From positions 1-25,090 of the forward strand of contig JAJAYS010000263.1 in assembly GCA_026786065.1 (NCBI GenBank): a stretch of DNA of 25,090 bases, in the 5' to 3' direction. The stretch is from Polaromonas sp. (GTDB lineage: Bacteria > Pseudomonadota > Gammaproteobacteria > Burkholderiales > Burkholderiaceae_C). The notes below the pieces were generated by a model, which was not told where the DNA came from, did no database searches, and saw only the letters and a list, made by a program, of their open reading frames with translations. Made by a program: the position numbers and the translations under genes. Position 1 is the first letter of the stretch, and every line of letters begins with the position of its first letter. Below are positions 1 through 8,338 of this stretch, one piece after another.

Positions 1-402
1 CATCAAGCCAAACAGAATACCGCCATCGACAAAGCTCAGCTTGCCGTCCAGGCCGAGCGCCAGCAGCAGCAGCGAGGCCCCGATCATGATCGGCACTTCC
101 TGGCGGATCAACTGGATGTTGACCACCAGCGGCGTGATCAGCGCTGACACGCCGAGGATGAACAACACGTTGAAGATGTTGCTGCCGACCACGTTGCCGA
201 TCGCGATGTCGGTTCTGCCGTCCAGCACAGCGCCTACCGAAACCGCCACCTCGGGCGCGCTGGTGCCGAAGGCAACGATCGTCAATCCCACCACCAGCGG
301 CGAGATGCCGAAGGACAGCGCCAGCTTGGACGCGCCGCGCACCAGCAGCTCCGCACCAATAATCAGGCCAATCAGGCCGCCAATAAACAACAAAATAGTC
401 AT
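1..402 (-). CDS. CaCA-family Na+/Ca2+ (cation) exchanger, N-terminal part
   Basis: This is the first 134 codons of a membrane cation exchanger that runs off the left window edge. I translated it from the minus strand: it starts MTILLFIGGLIGLIIGAELL and is hydrophobic throughout. Two hallmark alpha-repeat stretches of the calcium/cation antiporter family are visible, AFGTSAPEVAVSV (about residues 44-56) and GNVVGSNIFNVLF (about 69-81); the acidic and Asn/Ser residues there line the ion path in known members. The family exchanges Ca2+ (sometimes with K+) against Na+ across the inner membrane, the E. coli YrbG type being closest in style. The start ATG (400-402) has an AAGG stretch upstream. It lies 21 bases downstream of the stop of a broken UPF0114 gene on the same strand. 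The exact ion is not known from sequence. Confidence 0.87.
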   Translation of the reverse strand, partial: MTILLFIGGLIGLIIGAELLVRGASKLALSFGISPLVVGLTIVAFGTSAPEVAVSVGAVLDGRTDIAIGNVVGSNIFNVLFILGVSALITPLVVNIQLIRQEVPIMIGASLLLLALGLDGKLSFVDGGILFGLM

Positions 403-423
403 GTGGAGCCTTAGCGTGAAAGT

Positions 424-615
424 TTAGCGGGAGGGATGCTGGGAGTGCGACATCAGGCGATCAGTCAGCGCAATCGCGAGGGCGCTGAACAGGAAGACAG
501 TGTGAATGATGGTCTGCCGCATCAGCACCTTCAAGTTGTAATTGGCGGCGTTGCTGAAGGTCTTGAACAGGTGGATCGAGGTGATGCCGATGATCGCCGT
601 AGTCGGTTTGACCTT
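424..615 (-). pseudogene. UPF0114 (YqhA-like) membrane protein, C-terminal remnant
   Basis: Reading the minus strand from about 615 to the TAA at 424-426 gives a peptide of about 62 residues with no start codon of its own. It contains TTAIIGITSIHLFKTFSNAA and later QTIIHTVFLFSALAIALTDR, which match the C-terminus of the intact UPF0114 gene at 939-1541 (TAIIGISSIHLLKTFINADN and QTVIHITFLLSAMAIAYTDK) nearly residue for residue. It is therefore the tail of a diverged paralogue whose first two thirds are gone. At its broken end the sequence runs directly into an nhaA remnant on the other strand, so a single deletion probably removed both 5' halves. The reading frame of the remaining part is still open, which suggests the loss is fairly recent. 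Confidence 0.8.
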
Positions 616-813
616 GGGAAAGCGGTCTGCTTCTGTCTGATCGGCGTCGTCGGCTTCAATATGAGACTCGTCATAGGCGGCTTGGCTTTCCAGGGGCAGG
701 GTGCAGTCTTCGAAACGCAGCTCAAGATCGGCGTGCTGGGCGGCTCGCTGCTGGCGGGTAGCGTGGGTAGCCTGATGCTGGTGCGCAGTGGAAAAGACGC
801 CGCCGTGCGTTGA
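613..813 (+). pseudogene. nhaA: Na+/H+ antiporter NhaA, C-terminal remnant
   Basis: The plus strand encodes LGKAVCFCLIGVVGF, then LVIGGLAFQGQGAVFETQ and LKIGVLGGSLLAGSVGSLML before a TGA at 811-813. This resembles the last 60 or so residues of NhaA antiporters, whose tail typically reads GIGFTMSLFIGGLAF, then ..KLGILLGSLLSG..G. NhaA pumps Na+ out in exchange for protons at the inner membrane. Everything before the last two membrane helices is missing, including the ion-binding aspartates, so no function can remain. The conserved GFTMS motif is changed to GFNMR, consistent with decay. The truncated end abuts the truncated end of a UPF0114 remnant on the opposite strand. A longer open frame continues upstream on this strand (from 436) but that part is merely the antisense of the UPF0114 remnant. 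Confidence 0.7.
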
Positions 814-847
814 TTCGGCCTGTCACCCGTAACGGCCTATCGCAAAC

Positions 848-864
848 GCTATCTATTTAATAGC
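848..864. repeat. AT-rich palindrome (dispersed-type)
   Basis: GCTAT and ATAGC arms separated by seven AT-rich bases, in the spacer between the nhaA remnant and the UPF0114 gene. Similar short palindromes recur at 11835-11853 and 23683-23699 in this window. It may be a small dispersed repeat or act as a transcript end for the genes on either side. I see nothing else clear in 814-938. Confidence 0.4.
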
Positions 865-938
865 TTTTCACGCCGGTAATCATTGGGTTTGAGGCCGATT
901 TGATCCTCACGCTGGCCGTTCTAGCCGCCAACAGAGGC

Positions 939-1541
939 TCAGTGCTTTTGCGATGCGATGCCGGACATCAGCTTGTCGGTGTAGGCAATAGCCATGGCAG
1001 ACAGCAGGAAGGTGATGTGAATCACCGTTTGCGCAATCAGCACCCGGTCGGTGTAGTTGTCGGCGTTGATGAAGGTTTTGAGCAAATGGATGGAGCTGAT
1101 TCCGATGATGGCAGTGGCCAGCTTGACTTTCAGCACCGACGCATTGACGTGGCTAAGCCATTCGGGCTGGTCGGGGTGGCCTCGAAGGTTCATGCGGCTC
1201 ACGAAAGTTTCGTAGCCGCCGACGATCACCATGATCAGCAGGTTGGAGATCATCACCACGTCGATCAGCGCCAGCACGACCAGCATGATCACGGTTTCGT
1301 TGAGCGAGGTGATGGGCGCAGCGGTTTTGTAGCCGATGCTGTTGACCAGCGCCTGCAGCGCGGTCTGGCTGCCGAAAACCGCCTCCACCAAGTGCAGCAA
1401 CTCCACCAGGAAGTGAAACACGTAAACCCCCTGCGCGACGATCAATCCCACATAGAGCGGCAACTGCAGCCAGCGGCTGGCGAAGATGAAACTGGGAATC
1501 GGGCGCAGCGGCGGAATCTTTTGGGGTGGAAGGTCTGACAT
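939..1541 (-). CDS. UPF0114 family (YqhA/TIGR00645-like) membrane protein
   Basis: A 200-residue integral membrane protein of unknown function. After a short Pro-rich N-terminus it carries FIFASRWLQLPLYVGLIVAQ, then ALIDVVMISNLLIMVIVGGY with ETFVSR, and a C-terminal SSIHLLKTF and QTVIHITFLLSAMAIAYTDK; these match the layout of E. coli YqhA, with about three to four membrane helices. I chose the ATG at 1539-1541 rather than the longer frame to 1766, because the extra 75 residues (antisense to the acs start) look unlike the family and the family begins just before the RW motif. It is divergent from acs, with a 164-base spacer. A second broken copy lies at 424-615. No substrate or pathway can be assigned from the sequence. 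Confidence 0.88.
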   Translation of the reverse strand: MSDLPPQKIPPLRPIPSFIFASRWLQLPLYVGLIVAQGVYVFHFLVELLHLVEAVFGSQTALQALVNSIGYKTAAPITSLNETVIMLVVLALIDVVMISNLLIMVIVGGYETFVSRMNLRGHPDQPEWLSHVNASVLKVKLATAIIGISSIHLLKTFINADNYTDRVLIAQTVIHITFLLSAMAIAYTDKLMSGIASQKH

Positions 1542-1690
1542 GGGATTTGGATGGCGTTGGTAAATTTTGTTGCCCGGCGGGCGGCGAGTTCGTAGGGGGT
1601 GTAAATTGCAGGTAAGGCGTTGTCCGGGCTCTCCGAAAGTCAGTGACCCGTAAGTGCCACGCGGGACAGTACCACGCCTTTCATCACATA

Positions 1691-1698
1691 CAGGAGAC
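1691..1698 (+). promoter_or_regulatory. Ribosome-binding site of acs
   Basis: CAGGAGAC lies seven bases before the ATG at 1706. It decides the start: the open frame extends to 1643, but only this ATG has a good Shine-Dalgarno sequence. Confidence 0.75.
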
Positions 1699-1705
1699 AC
1701 GCACA

Positions 1706-3703
1706 ATGAGTTCGCCAAGTTCCCACATTGAGTCCGTTTTGGTTGAAAACCGGGTCTTTCCGCCATCAGCCGCTACTGTCAAGGCGGCGCGTATTTCGGG
1801 CATGGACGCCTACCAGAGCCTGTGCGCCGAGGCCGAAAGCGATTTTGAAGGCTTCTGGGCGCGGCTGGCCCGCGAAAACCTGAGCTGGAAGAAACCGTTT
1901 ACCGAGGTGCTGGATGAATCCAACGCGCCGTTTTACCGCTGGTTTGCCGACGGCGAAATCAACGCCTCGTACAACTGCCTGGACCGGCATCTCGGAACGC
2001 CGGTCGAGAACAAAAAGGCGATCATTTTTGAAAGCGACGACGGCAAAGTCACCAACGTCAGCTACAAGGAACTGCATGCACGGGTTTGCCAGTTCGCCAG
2101 TGCGCTGAAGGGTTTGGGAATCAAAAAGGGCGACCGCGTCGTCATCTACATGCCGATGACGGTTGAAGGCGTGATCGCAATGCAGGCCTGTGCCCGCATC
2201 GGTGCCACGCATTCGGTGGTCTTTGGCGGCTTTTCGGCCAAGAGCCTGCAAGAGCGCATTCAGGACGCGGGCGCGGTGGCCGTCATCACCGCGAACTTCC
2301 AGATGCGCGGCGGCAAGGAGCTGCCGCTCAAAGCCATCGTCGATGAAGGCATTGCGCTGGGCGGTTGCGAGTCGATCAAAAACGTCGTCGTCTATCAGCG
2401 CACCGCGACTGCGTGCAACATGGTTGCCGGTCGCGACAGCCTGATGCATGAGATCGCCGCACAGGCTGCGCCGGACTGCCCTCCGGAATTCGTCGGTGCC
2501 GAGCACCCGCTGTTCATTCTTTACACGTCGGGTTCGACCGGCAAGCCCAAGGGCGTGCAGCACGCGACCGGCGGCTATTTGCTGTGGGCCAAGCTGACGA
2601 TGGACTGGACCTTCGACCTGCAACCGACCGACGTGTTCTGGTGCACCGCGGACATCGGCTGGATCACCGGTCACACCTACGTCGCCTACGGGCCGCTGGC
2701 CGCCGGAGCGACGCAGGTCATTTTTGAGGGCATCCCGACCTACCCGAACGGCGGCCGCTTTTGGCAAATGATCGAGAAGCACAAGGTGTCGATTTTTTAC
2801 ACCGCACCGACCGCCATTCGCTCGTTGATCAAGGCCGCCGAAGCCGACGAGAAGATTCACCCCGCGCGCTCTGACCTGAGCAGCCTGCGCATCCTCGGCA
2901 CCGTCGGCGAGCCTATCAATCCGGAAGCTTGGATGTGGTACCACAAGCATGTTGGAGGCGAGCGCTGCCCGGTTGTCGATACCTTCTGGCAGACCGAAAC
3001 CGGCGGCCACATGATCACGCCGCTGCCGGGCGCGACCCCGCTGGTGCCAGGCAGCTGCACGCTGCCGCTACCCGGCATCATGGCGGCCATCGTCGATGAG
3101 GTCGGTGCCGACGTGCCCGACGGCTCGGGCGGCATGCTGGTCGTCAAGAGGCCGTGGCCTTCGATGATCCGAACCATCTGGAACGATCCCGAGCGCTTCA
3201 AGAAAAGCTACTTCCCGTCGGAAATGGGCGGCAGCTACCACCTGGCTGGCGACGGGGCGGTGCGCAATATTGACAACGGCTATTTCCGCATCACTGGCCG
3301 CATCGACGATGTGCTGAACGTTTCTGGCCACCGCATGGGGACCATGGAAATCGAGTCGGCCCTGGTCGCGCACTCGGCGTTGGTGGCTGAGGCTGCGGTG
3401 GTGGGCCGGCCGGACGACCTCACTGGCGAGGCGATTGTCGCGTTCGTGGTGCTGAAGCGGTCCCGGCCGACCGGTGAAGAGGCCAAGAAGATTGCCAAGG
3501 AGTTGCGCGACTGGGTGGGCAAGGAAATCGGCCCGATCGCCAAGCCAAAAGATATTCGTTTTGGCGACAATCTGCCGAAAACCCGCAGCGGCAAGATCAT
3601 GCGGCGCCTGCTGCGCGGCATTGCAAGAGGCGAGGCCATCACGCAAGATACTTCGACGCTGGAAAACCCGGCGATTCTGGAGCAGTTGGCGGAGCCGATT
3701 TAA
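1706..3703 (+). CDS. acs: Acetyl-CoA synthetase (AMP-forming)
   Basis: A 665-residue enzyme that activates acetate with ATP and CoA to acetyl-CoA through acetyl-AMP, in the cytoplasm. It shows the family's ordered motifs: the phosphate-binding loop [11 protein letters not shown] (from Y273), WWC-type region [16 protein letters not shown], the adenine-binding TFWQTETGG, the hinge region [20 protein letters not shown], and the C-terminal [11 protein letters not shown]. Lys630 in the last motif is the conserved catalytic lysine that acetyltransferases modify in known Acs enzymes, so control by reversible acetylation is plausible. Length is close to the usual 650. It stands alone, divergent from the UPF0114 gene and closed by a terminator. 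Together with aceA in this window it fits growth on acetate. Confidence 0.97.
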   Translation: MSSPSSHIESVLVENRVFPPSAATVKAARISGMDAYQSLCAEAESDFEGFWARLARENLSWKKPFTEVLDESNAPFYRWFADGEINASYNCLDRHLGTPVENKKAIIFESDDGKVTNVSYKELHARVCQFASALKGLGIKKGDRVVIYMPMTVEGVIAMQACARIGATHSVVFGGFSAKSLQERIQDAGAVAVITANFQMRGGKELPLKAIVDEGIALGGCESIKNVVVYQRTATACNMVAGRDSLMHEIAAQAAPDCPPEFVGAEHPLFILYTSGSTGKPKGVQHATGGYLLWAKLTMDWTFDLQPTDVFWCTADIGWITGHTYVAYGPLAAGATQVIFEGIPTYPNGGRFWQMIEKHKVSIFYTAPTAIRSLIKAAEADEKIHPARSDLSSLRILGTVGEPINPEAWMWYHKHVGGERCPVVDTFWQTETGGHMITPLPGATPLVPGSCTLPLPGIMAAIVDEVGADVPDGSGGMLVVKRPWPSMIRTIWNDPERFKKSYFPSEMGGSYHLAGDGAVRNIDNGYFRITGRIDDVLNVSGHRMGTMEIESALVAHSALVAEAAVVGRPDDLTGEAIVAFVVLKRSRPTGEEAKKIAKELRDWVGKEIGPIAKPKDIRFGDNLPKTRSGKIMRRLLRGIARGEAITQDTSTLENPAILEQLAEPI

Positions 3704-3756
3704 GTCGTGGCCGCAGAGGCTCGGGAGGCGCGCCAGTCGCGCCAACCGCCCAAAAG

Positions 3757-3785
3757 AAAGCCCGTGAAAAACGGGCTTTTTTGGT
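3757..3785 (+). terminator. Rho-independent terminator after acs
   Basis: A perfect nine-base stem AAAGCCCGT / ACGGGCTTT with a five-base GAAAA loop, followed by a run of T. It starts 54 bases after the acs stop and may also serve the minus-strand cytochrome gene because the arms are flanked by A and T runs. Confidence 0.88.
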
Positions 3786-3826
3786 TGTGGCGCCGGGGCG
3801 GCGCTCGCTGCAGTTCAGGGCTGCAT

Positions 3827-4150
3827 TTACTTTTGCGTCAGGATCCAGGCCACCAGCTTTTTGGCGTCGTCCGCCGAGATCTGCGCATTGGCCGGCATGG
3901 GCACCGGTCCCCAGACGCCTGCGCTGCCCTTGACCACCTTGTCGGCCAATTTATCAATGGCGTCTTTCTGGCCGGCGTACTTTGCTGCGACGTCTTTGTA
4001 CGACGGCCCGACCAGTTTTTTGTCCACTGCATGGCAGGCCATGCAGTTTTTTGCCGTTGCCAACTGCATGTCCGCCAGTGCAGAGGTCGCCGCGAGGCCG
4101 GAAAGGGTAGCAAGGGCAGCAAGGGCAAGAGCGGAAAAAACGAGCTTCAT
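3827..4150 (-). CDS. Small periplasmic cytochrome c (class I, c551/c8-like)
   Basis: A 107-residue exported electron carrier. Residues 1-26 form a signal peptide ending SALA, so the mature protein would start at Asp27. The haem-binding motif CMACH is at 36-40, and Met85 in VPMPAN is the likely distal haem ligand, preceded by GVWGP as in cytochromes c551 and cL-type small carriers. The C-terminal helix DDAKKLVAWIL is also typical. Such proteins shuttle electrons between the bc1 complex and terminal oxidases or nitrite reductase in the periplasm. I chose the ATG at 4148-4150 with AAAGGAAT just upstream; the longer frame to 4345 would bury the signal peptide. It converges on acs and diverges from the Trp-rich protein. 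The specific redox partner is unknown. Confidence 0.9.
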   Translation of the reverse strand: MKLVFSALALAALATLSGLAATSALADMQLATAKNCMACHAVDKKLVGPSYKDVAAKYAGQKDAIDKLADKVVKGSAGVWGPVPMPANAQISADDAKKLVAWILTQK

Positions 4151-4275
4151 GGGGATTCCTTTTATCGAAAACAGGAGGTTCGGGTACAGTCCCACAACGT
4201 GATTCCCGGCACTCCGGTTGACCCGTACCAAGCGGCATAGCGGCCGTCGCAAATGCCATTTTGCAGGAGTAAGTA

Positions 4276-4515
4276 ATGTATTTTTTGTTGCTGGGAGTCG
4301 CTTTGCTGGCTCTAAAAGGTCTGGAGATCGGTCCGTTCGCCGCATGGAGCTGGTGGTTGGCGCTCTTGCCTTTTGCGCTGGCCGTAGTCTGGTGGGCCTG
4401 GGCTGACCGGTCGGGCTACACCAAGAAGAAGGAAATGGACAAAATGGACAAGCGCAAGGCCGAACGCATCGACAAGCAGCGCGATGCGATGGGCATGCTC
4501 AAAAAGCGGCGTTGA
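4276..4515 (+). CDS. Small Trp-rich membrane protein (TIGR04438 type)
   Basis: A 79-residue protein with a hydrophobic first half rich in tryptophan (AAWSWWLALLPFALAVVWWA) forming one or two membrane helices, and a strongly charged second half (KKKEMDKMDKRKAERIDKQR) that should be helical and cytoplasmic. This layout is that of a small family common in Burkholderiales and known only as a Trp-rich protein; function is unknown. A good AGGAG lies eight bases before the ATG. It is divergent from the cytochrome c gene with 125 bases between, and ends 15 bases from the convergent ilvD. Confidence 0.8.
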   Translation: MYFLLLGVALLALKGLEIGPFAAWSWWLALLPFALAVVWWAWADRSGYTKKKEMDKMDKRKAERIDKQRDAMGMLKKRR

Positions 4516-4530
4516 GCTGCTTTTTACCCA

Positions 4531-6225
4531 TCAGTAATCGTCCAGCACCGCGCCCTTGCTGGCGCTCGATGCATTGAAAGCGAACTTGGCCTGCACACCG
4601 CGGGTGTAGCGCGGTTTTGGCGCGGTCCAGCCGACTTTGCGCGCAGCCAGTTCGGTATCGCTGATGTTCAATTGCAGCAGCAGCTTGCGGGCGTCGATGG
4701 TGATGAAATCGCCCTCCCGGATAAACGCAATGTTGCCGCCGGCCGCCGCTTCGGGCGCGACATGGCCCACCACCATCCCCCAAGTGCCGCCCGAAAAACG
4801 CCCATCGGTGATCAGGCCGACGCTTTCCCCAAGCCCGGCGCCAATCAGCGCGCCCGTTGGAGCCAGCATTTCCGGCATCCCCGGCCCGCCTTTGGGCCCG
4901 AGGTAGCGCAGCACCATCACGTCTCCGGCGACGATCTTGCCGGCCAGAATTGCGGCTAGGGCCGACTGTTCGTCGTCAAATACGCGCGCCGGGCCGGTGA
5001 TCACCGGGTTTTTCAGGCCGGTTATTTTGGCGACCGCGCCTTCTGGGGACAGGTTGCCTTTGAGGATGGCAAGGTGGCCCTGCGCATACATCGGTTTGTC
5101 GATCCCGCGAATCACGTCCTGGTCGGTGCGCGGCGCATCGGGCACGTCTTTGAGCACCTCTGCAATCGTCTGGCCGCTGATGGTGAGGCAGTCGCCGTGC
5201 AGCAGCCCCGCGTTCAGCAGCATCTTCATGACCTGCGGAATGCCGCCAGCCTTGTGCAGGTCCACCGCGAGGTATTTGCCTGAGGGCTTCAGGTCACACA
5301 GCACCGGCGTTTTTTGGCGCACGCGCTCGAAGTCGTCGATGGTCCATTCGACTTCGGCCGCATGCGCGATCGCCAGAAAGTGCAGCACTGCGTTGGTCGA
5401 ACCGCCGGTCGCCATGATGACCGCGACCGCATTTTCAATCGCTTTTCTCGTCACGATGTCGCGCGGCTTGATGTCTTTTTTGATGGCCTCGACCAGCACC
5501 TTGGCCGACTCCTTCGCCGAGTTCGTTTTCTCGTCGTGCGGGTTTGCCATCGTGCTCGAATAGGGCAGCGAAATGCCCAATGCCTCGAACGAACTCGACA
5601 TCGTGTTGGCGGTGTACATGCCGCCGCAACTGCCAGGGCCGGGAATTGCCCGGCGCTCGATCTGCAGCAGGTCTTCGTCGCTCAGGCGGCCGGCGGCGTT
5701 CTCACCGACAGCTTCAAACACGCTGACGATGTTCAAGTCTTTACCTTGATACGAGCCAGGCAGGATCGTGCCGCCATACACATAAATTGCCGGCACGTTG
5801 GCGCGCAACATGCCCATCAGCCCGCCCGGCATGTTCTTGTCGCAGCCGCCGATGACCAGCACGCCGTCCATCCACTGGCCCTGCACGCAGGTCTCAATGC
5901 AGTCCGAAATCACCTCGCGGCTGACCAGCGAATACTTCATGCCTTCGGTTCCCATCGCCATGCCATCGGAAATCGTCGGCGTGCCGAACACCTGCGCATT
6001 GCCGCCGGCGTCTTCGATTGCGTTAATCGCCGCATCCGCCAGTTTTTGCAGGCCACTGTTGCACGGTGTGATGGTGCTGTGCCCATTGGCGACGCCAATC
6101 ATTGGTTTCTTGAAATCGTCGGCTTCGTAGCCCATGGCGTAGTACATCGAACGGTTGGGCGCGCGTGCTTTTCCTTCGGTAATGTTTTTGCTGCGGGGGT
6201 TGAGCGTGATGGTTTTGATTTCCAT
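4531..6225 (-). CDS. ilvD: Dihydroxy-acid dehydratase
   Basis: A 564-residue Fe-S enzyme that dehydrates dihydroxy-isovalerate and dihydroxy-methylvalerate to the 2-keto acids, the third common step of valine and isoleucine synthesis (and the route to leucine and pantothenate). The three cysteines expected to hold the cluster are Cys55 (TITPCNSG), Cys128 (GGCDKNMPG) and Cys200 ([16 protein letters not shown]). The C-terminal part carries [20 protein letters not shown], a second family signature. Length is normal for the short (about 560 residue) IlvD type. The start at 6223-6225 gives the family N-terminus [18 protein letters not shown] LysR regulator is divergent 164 bases away, a layout in which such regulators often act on the neighbour, but that is inference. 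Confidence 0.97.
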   Translation of the reverse strand: MEIKTITLNPRSKNITEGKARAPNRSMYYAMGYEADDFKKPMIGVANGHSTITPCNSGLQKLADAAINAIEDAGGNAQVFGTPTISDGMAMGTEGMKYSLVSREVISDCIETCVQGQWMDGVLVIGGCDKNMPGGLMGMLRANVPAIYVYGGTILPGSYQGKDLNIVSVFEAVGENAAGRLSDEDLLQIERRAIPGPGSCGGMYTANTMSSSFEALGISLPYSSTMANPHDEKTNSAKESAKVLVEAIKKDIKPRDIVTRKAIENAVAVIMATGGSTNAVLHFLAIAHAAEVEWTIDDFERVRQKTPVLCDLKPSGKYLAVDLHKAGGIPQVMKMLLNAGLLHGDCLTISGQTIAEVLKDVPDAPRTDQDVIRGIDKPMYAQGHLAILKGNLSPEGAVAKITGLKNPVITGPARVFDDEQSALAAILAGKIVAGDVMVLRYLGPKGGPGMPEMLAPTGALIGAGLGESVGLITDGRFSGGTWGMVVGHVAPEAAAGGNIAFIREGDFITIDARKLLLQLNISDTELAARKVGWTAPKPRYTRGVQAKFAFNASSASKGAVLDDY

Positions 6226-6334
6226 GGGTGTCTTTTTGGGTGGTCGGAATATTGAACACGGGGCGAGCGGAGGCGAACGAAGCGCAGAGCAAAGTATGGA
6301 GCGGGTGGCTTATTCTTTCCAATCCATTTTCTAT

Positions 6335-6350
6335 GGCGTATTAATATGCC
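6335..6350. promoter_or_regulatory. Palindromic candidate operator between ilvD and lysR
   Basis: GGCGTATTAATATGCC reads the same on both strands except for one symmetric pair. It lies 40 bases before the LysR start and 110 before ilvD. LysR proteins bind interrupted palindromes with T and A at the ends of the half-sites, so this is a reasonable place for self-control, but no direct evidence exists. Confidence 0.4.
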
Positions 6351-6389
6351 CTGGATATGAATGCCGATGGACCCTTACGCTCTGAACCC

Positions 6390-7319
6390 ATGATCGAGTT
6401 GCGGCTGTGGCGGCAGTTTCTCGCCGTTGCCGAGGAGCTTCATTTCAGCCGCGCCGCCCAGCGCCTGAACATGACCCAGCCGCCGCTGACGCAGGCGATT
6501 GCCCAGCTTGAAGACCTGCTTGGCGTCAAGCTCTTTGATCGAACCCGGCGCAGCGTACAGATCACGTCCGCCGGTGCGGTGCTGGTGCCCGAGGCGCGTG
6601 ACCTGCTGGCGCGTGCGCGTGCGCTGCCGCTGCTGGCCCGCGCCAGCGCCAACGGGCAGGCGGGCCGACTGCGTCTGGCTTTTGTTTCCACCGTGGGTTT
6701 TGCGCTGCTGCCGCAGTGGGTTCGGGCGTTCCGGCTGCAGCATACGCAAGTCGTGCTGGAACTAGTCGAAGCCACCGGCGACGTGCAGCTTGACCTGCTC
6801 GCGCGGGGCGACATCGACGCCGGTTTCATTTTGCATTCCCCGGGCTTTGCGCCGCCTGGCCTGGCGCGTGTGCAGGTCGCCAGCGAGCCGCTGGTGCTGG
6901 CGCTGCCCGAGTCGCATGTGCTCGCCGCAGGACGGGCACCGACCCTTGCAAGGGTGCTGGCCGAGCCGCTGGTGATCTTTCCGCGCCGCATCGTGCCGTC
7001 GCTGCATGACGCGGTTTTCTCGCTCTATCACTCAGCCGGCCGCTTGCCGCAAGTCGCGCAGGAAGCCATCCAGATGCAAACCATCGTGAACCTAGTGTCG
7101 GCGGGTTTCGGTGTGGCCTGGGTGCCAGAAAGCGTACGCCAATACCAGCGGTCTGGCGTGGTGTACCGCCGCGTGTCGGCTGGCCGATCAGGGCGCGCAT
7201 CGGCGGGCCGCGCGCCAGCCGAAGTGCCCGACTGCGAAACCAGCTTGGTCTGGCCCGAGGCAACCCGCAACCCGGTGCTGCAGCGTTTTGTGGCATTTAT
7301 CGGCGAGTCGCCCGGCTGA
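6390..7319 (+). CDS. LysR-family transcriptional regulator
   Basis: A 309-residue regulator. Residues 1-60 hold the LysR winged helix-turn-helix (LWRQFLAVAEELHFSRAAQR, then TQPPLTQAIAQLEDLLGVKL), followed by a linker helix and a substrate-binding domain with two alpha/beta lobes (from about residue 90). Length fits the family. The ATG at 6390 gives the usual start MIELRLWRQF; an in-frame ATG at 6357 would add 11 residues before the helix-turn-helix. The inducer is not predictable. It is divergent from ilvD, so control of ilvD or of itself is plausible, but in related genomes as I recall them this regulator also sits near lgt, so linkage may be positional only. The C-terminal lobe has an unusual Arg/Ala-rich stretch (RRVSAGRSGRASAGRAPAEV). 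Confidence 0.92.
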   Translation: MIELRLWRQFLAVAEELHFSRAAQRLNMTQPPLTQAIAQLEDLLGVKLFDRTRRSVQITSAGAVLVPEARDLLARARALPLLARASANGQAGRLRLAFVSTVGFALLPQWVRAFRLQHTQVVLELVEATGDVQLDLLARGDIDAGFILHSPGFAPPGLARVQVASEPLVLALPESHVLAAGRAPTLARVLAEPLVIFPRRIVPSLHDAVFSLYHSAGRLPQVAQEAIQMQTIVNLVSAGFGVAWVPESVRQYQRSGVVYRRVSAGRSGRASAGRAPAEVPDCETSLVWPEATRNPVLQRFVAFIGESPG

Positions 7320-7440
7320 TCAGGCCCCCTGGAATGCTGGGCGTTTCCCGCAGGAAAAACCACCCTGCGATACACAAAATGGGCCCCTCAATTGCATCCG
7401 GACAGAGTCGTGAGTCCCGGGGTTAAAATCCAGGACCTGA

Positions 7441-7503
7441 TCCTAGCTACAGTGCCTGTAGCCCACTTGGGATATGCGCGAGCAGCTACTGAAAATATAG
7501 CGA
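7441..7503. repeat. Dispersed intergenic repeat element (inferred)
   Basis: This stretch contains the perfect hairpin CTACAG-TGC-CTGTAG (7447-7461) and, on the minus strand, GCTATATTTTCAGTAGCTGC followed by TCGCGCATATCCCA. I recognise this style from short repeats scattered between genes in Comamonadaceae, but only one such copy is in this window, so the repeat nature is recalled, not shown. The surrounding 7320-7614 holds no gene apart from the LysR-like scrap listed next. Confidence 0.45.
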
Positions 7504-7547
7504 GTAACGCCTCCCTCTGACCGCCTTGAAGCCTTCTATCCACGCTC

Positions 7548-7613
7548 GCGCAGGCCAACCCGCATCGCAGGCCGCGCAGGAAGCGATTCATATGCAAACC
7601 CTCGCAAACCTGT
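7548..7613 (+). pseudogene. Scrap resembling a LysR effector-domain segment
   Basis: The plus strand reads AQEAIHMQTLANL, which matches AQEAIQMQTIVNL of the complete LysR gene (about 7057-7095), also at DNA level (about four of five bases over some 43). No start, helix-turn-helix or further homology is visible. It could be the last trace of a duplicated or recombined LysR gene. The open frame that runs on to 7780 is antisense to vapC beyond this point and is not a gene. Confidence 0.4.
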
Positions 7614-7614
7614 G

Positions 7615-8016
7615 TCAAAACGCCCAGTTTTCAGGTTGCGAAGCATCGACCCGCACAAACTCACGCACGTCGTTGGTCACCAGCGTCAATCCTTCGCTGG
7701 GTACGTGCGCTGCACGGTGCAGCTCATTGATGCCGATGGTCTGGCGTTTGGCCTGTAGCGAGGACCGAATCGCGCCGTAGTGCTGGACGGCCTTGGCCCA
7801 GTAGGCCAGCACCTCAAGTGGGCTGAAAAAATCTTCCACTACCGCCAGATTCGCAGGCGGGTTGGTGCTTTTTTCTGCGCCGCGCATCAGTTCGGCCAGC
7901 GTGGTGGATGCGATCGCCATGCGGCCGGCGTTCTGATTAAAAATTTCGAGTGCCCTGATGGTTCGGCGTGGGATCACGTAGATGACGATGTTGGTGTCAA
8001 GCAGATAACGCAGCAT
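7615..8016 (-). CDS. vapC: PIN-domain toxin, VapC-like
   Basis: A 133-residue PIN-domain ribonuclease, the toxin half of a type II toxin-antitoxin pair; relatives cut initiator tRNA or rRNA loops. It opens with MLRYLLDTNIVIYVI, where Asp7 is the first metal ligand; Glu42 in TTLAELMRG is the second; the third is Glu98 in IGINELHRAAH, where most VapC proteins carry Asp; Asp116 lies in TLVTNDVREF. Together these complete an acidic metal site, so the enzyme looks intact. It overlaps the antitoxin gene by one base (ATGA type), as usual for vapBC, so the two are translated together. The pair sits alone between lysR and lgt in a repeat-bearing spacer, consistent with acquisition by transfer. Confidence 0.9.
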   Translation of the reverse strand: MLRYLLDTNIVIYVIPRRTIRALEIFNQNAGRMAIASTTLAELMRGAEKSTNPPANLAVVEDFFSPLEVLAYWAKAVQHYGAIRSSLQAKRQTIGINELHRAAHVPSEGLTLVTNDVREFVRVDASQPENWAF

Positions 8017-8246
8017 CAGAAGTCTTCACGCTTCGTTTGGTCCTGCGATGCGCGTTCGGGCATGAAGTCGTCGGTCGCCTGTGGGCCGTCTTTGAAGAAG
8101 CAGTCCCACGACTGGTTGAGCGGCGCAATGATGCGTTCATTGCCTCTTGCGCGTACATCGACGCGCTTGATGTCACTGGGCAGGCGCATTCCAGCAGGCA
8201 GGCGAACAGGCTGGGTCCGGTTGGTGATGAAGATTGTCGTGGCCAC
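8016..8246 (-). CDS. vapB: Antitoxin, VapB-like (AbrB fold)
   Basis: A 76-residue antitoxin. The N-terminal half (TTIFITNRTQPVRLPAGMRL) is a swapped-hairpin AbrB/SpoVT-type DNA-binding domain as in VapB proteins; the acidic, Phe-rich C-terminal part (DCFFKDG..DDFMPE) would wrap the toxin and fill its active site. The start is the GTG at 8244-8246, preceded by GGGAG; ATG-based starts further upstream would add sequence unlike the family. By analogy the VapBC complex represses its own promoter, which would lie in 8247-8338, shared with the divergent lgt. Confidence 0.85.
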   Translation of the reverse strand: MATTIFITNRTQPVRLPAGMRLPSDIKRVDVRARGNERIIAPLNQSWDCFFKDGPQATDDFMPERASQDQTKREDF

Positions 8247-8338
8247 TATGGGAACTCCCTTTGAGCGCAACGTATATGGCGTGAGTACATGGCAGGAGAC
8301 TGGTCGATTCCCGTCCTGGCGCAGTGCAAAATAAGCCC

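Noticed and set aside
1766..3010. 414-residue minus-strand open frame
   Set aside because: Fully antisense to acs, which has all its motifs; the frame is a by-product of high GC content.
7526..7780. 84-residue plus-strand frame as a gene
   Set aside because: Its second half is antisense to vapC and the first part contains only the short LysR-like scrap.
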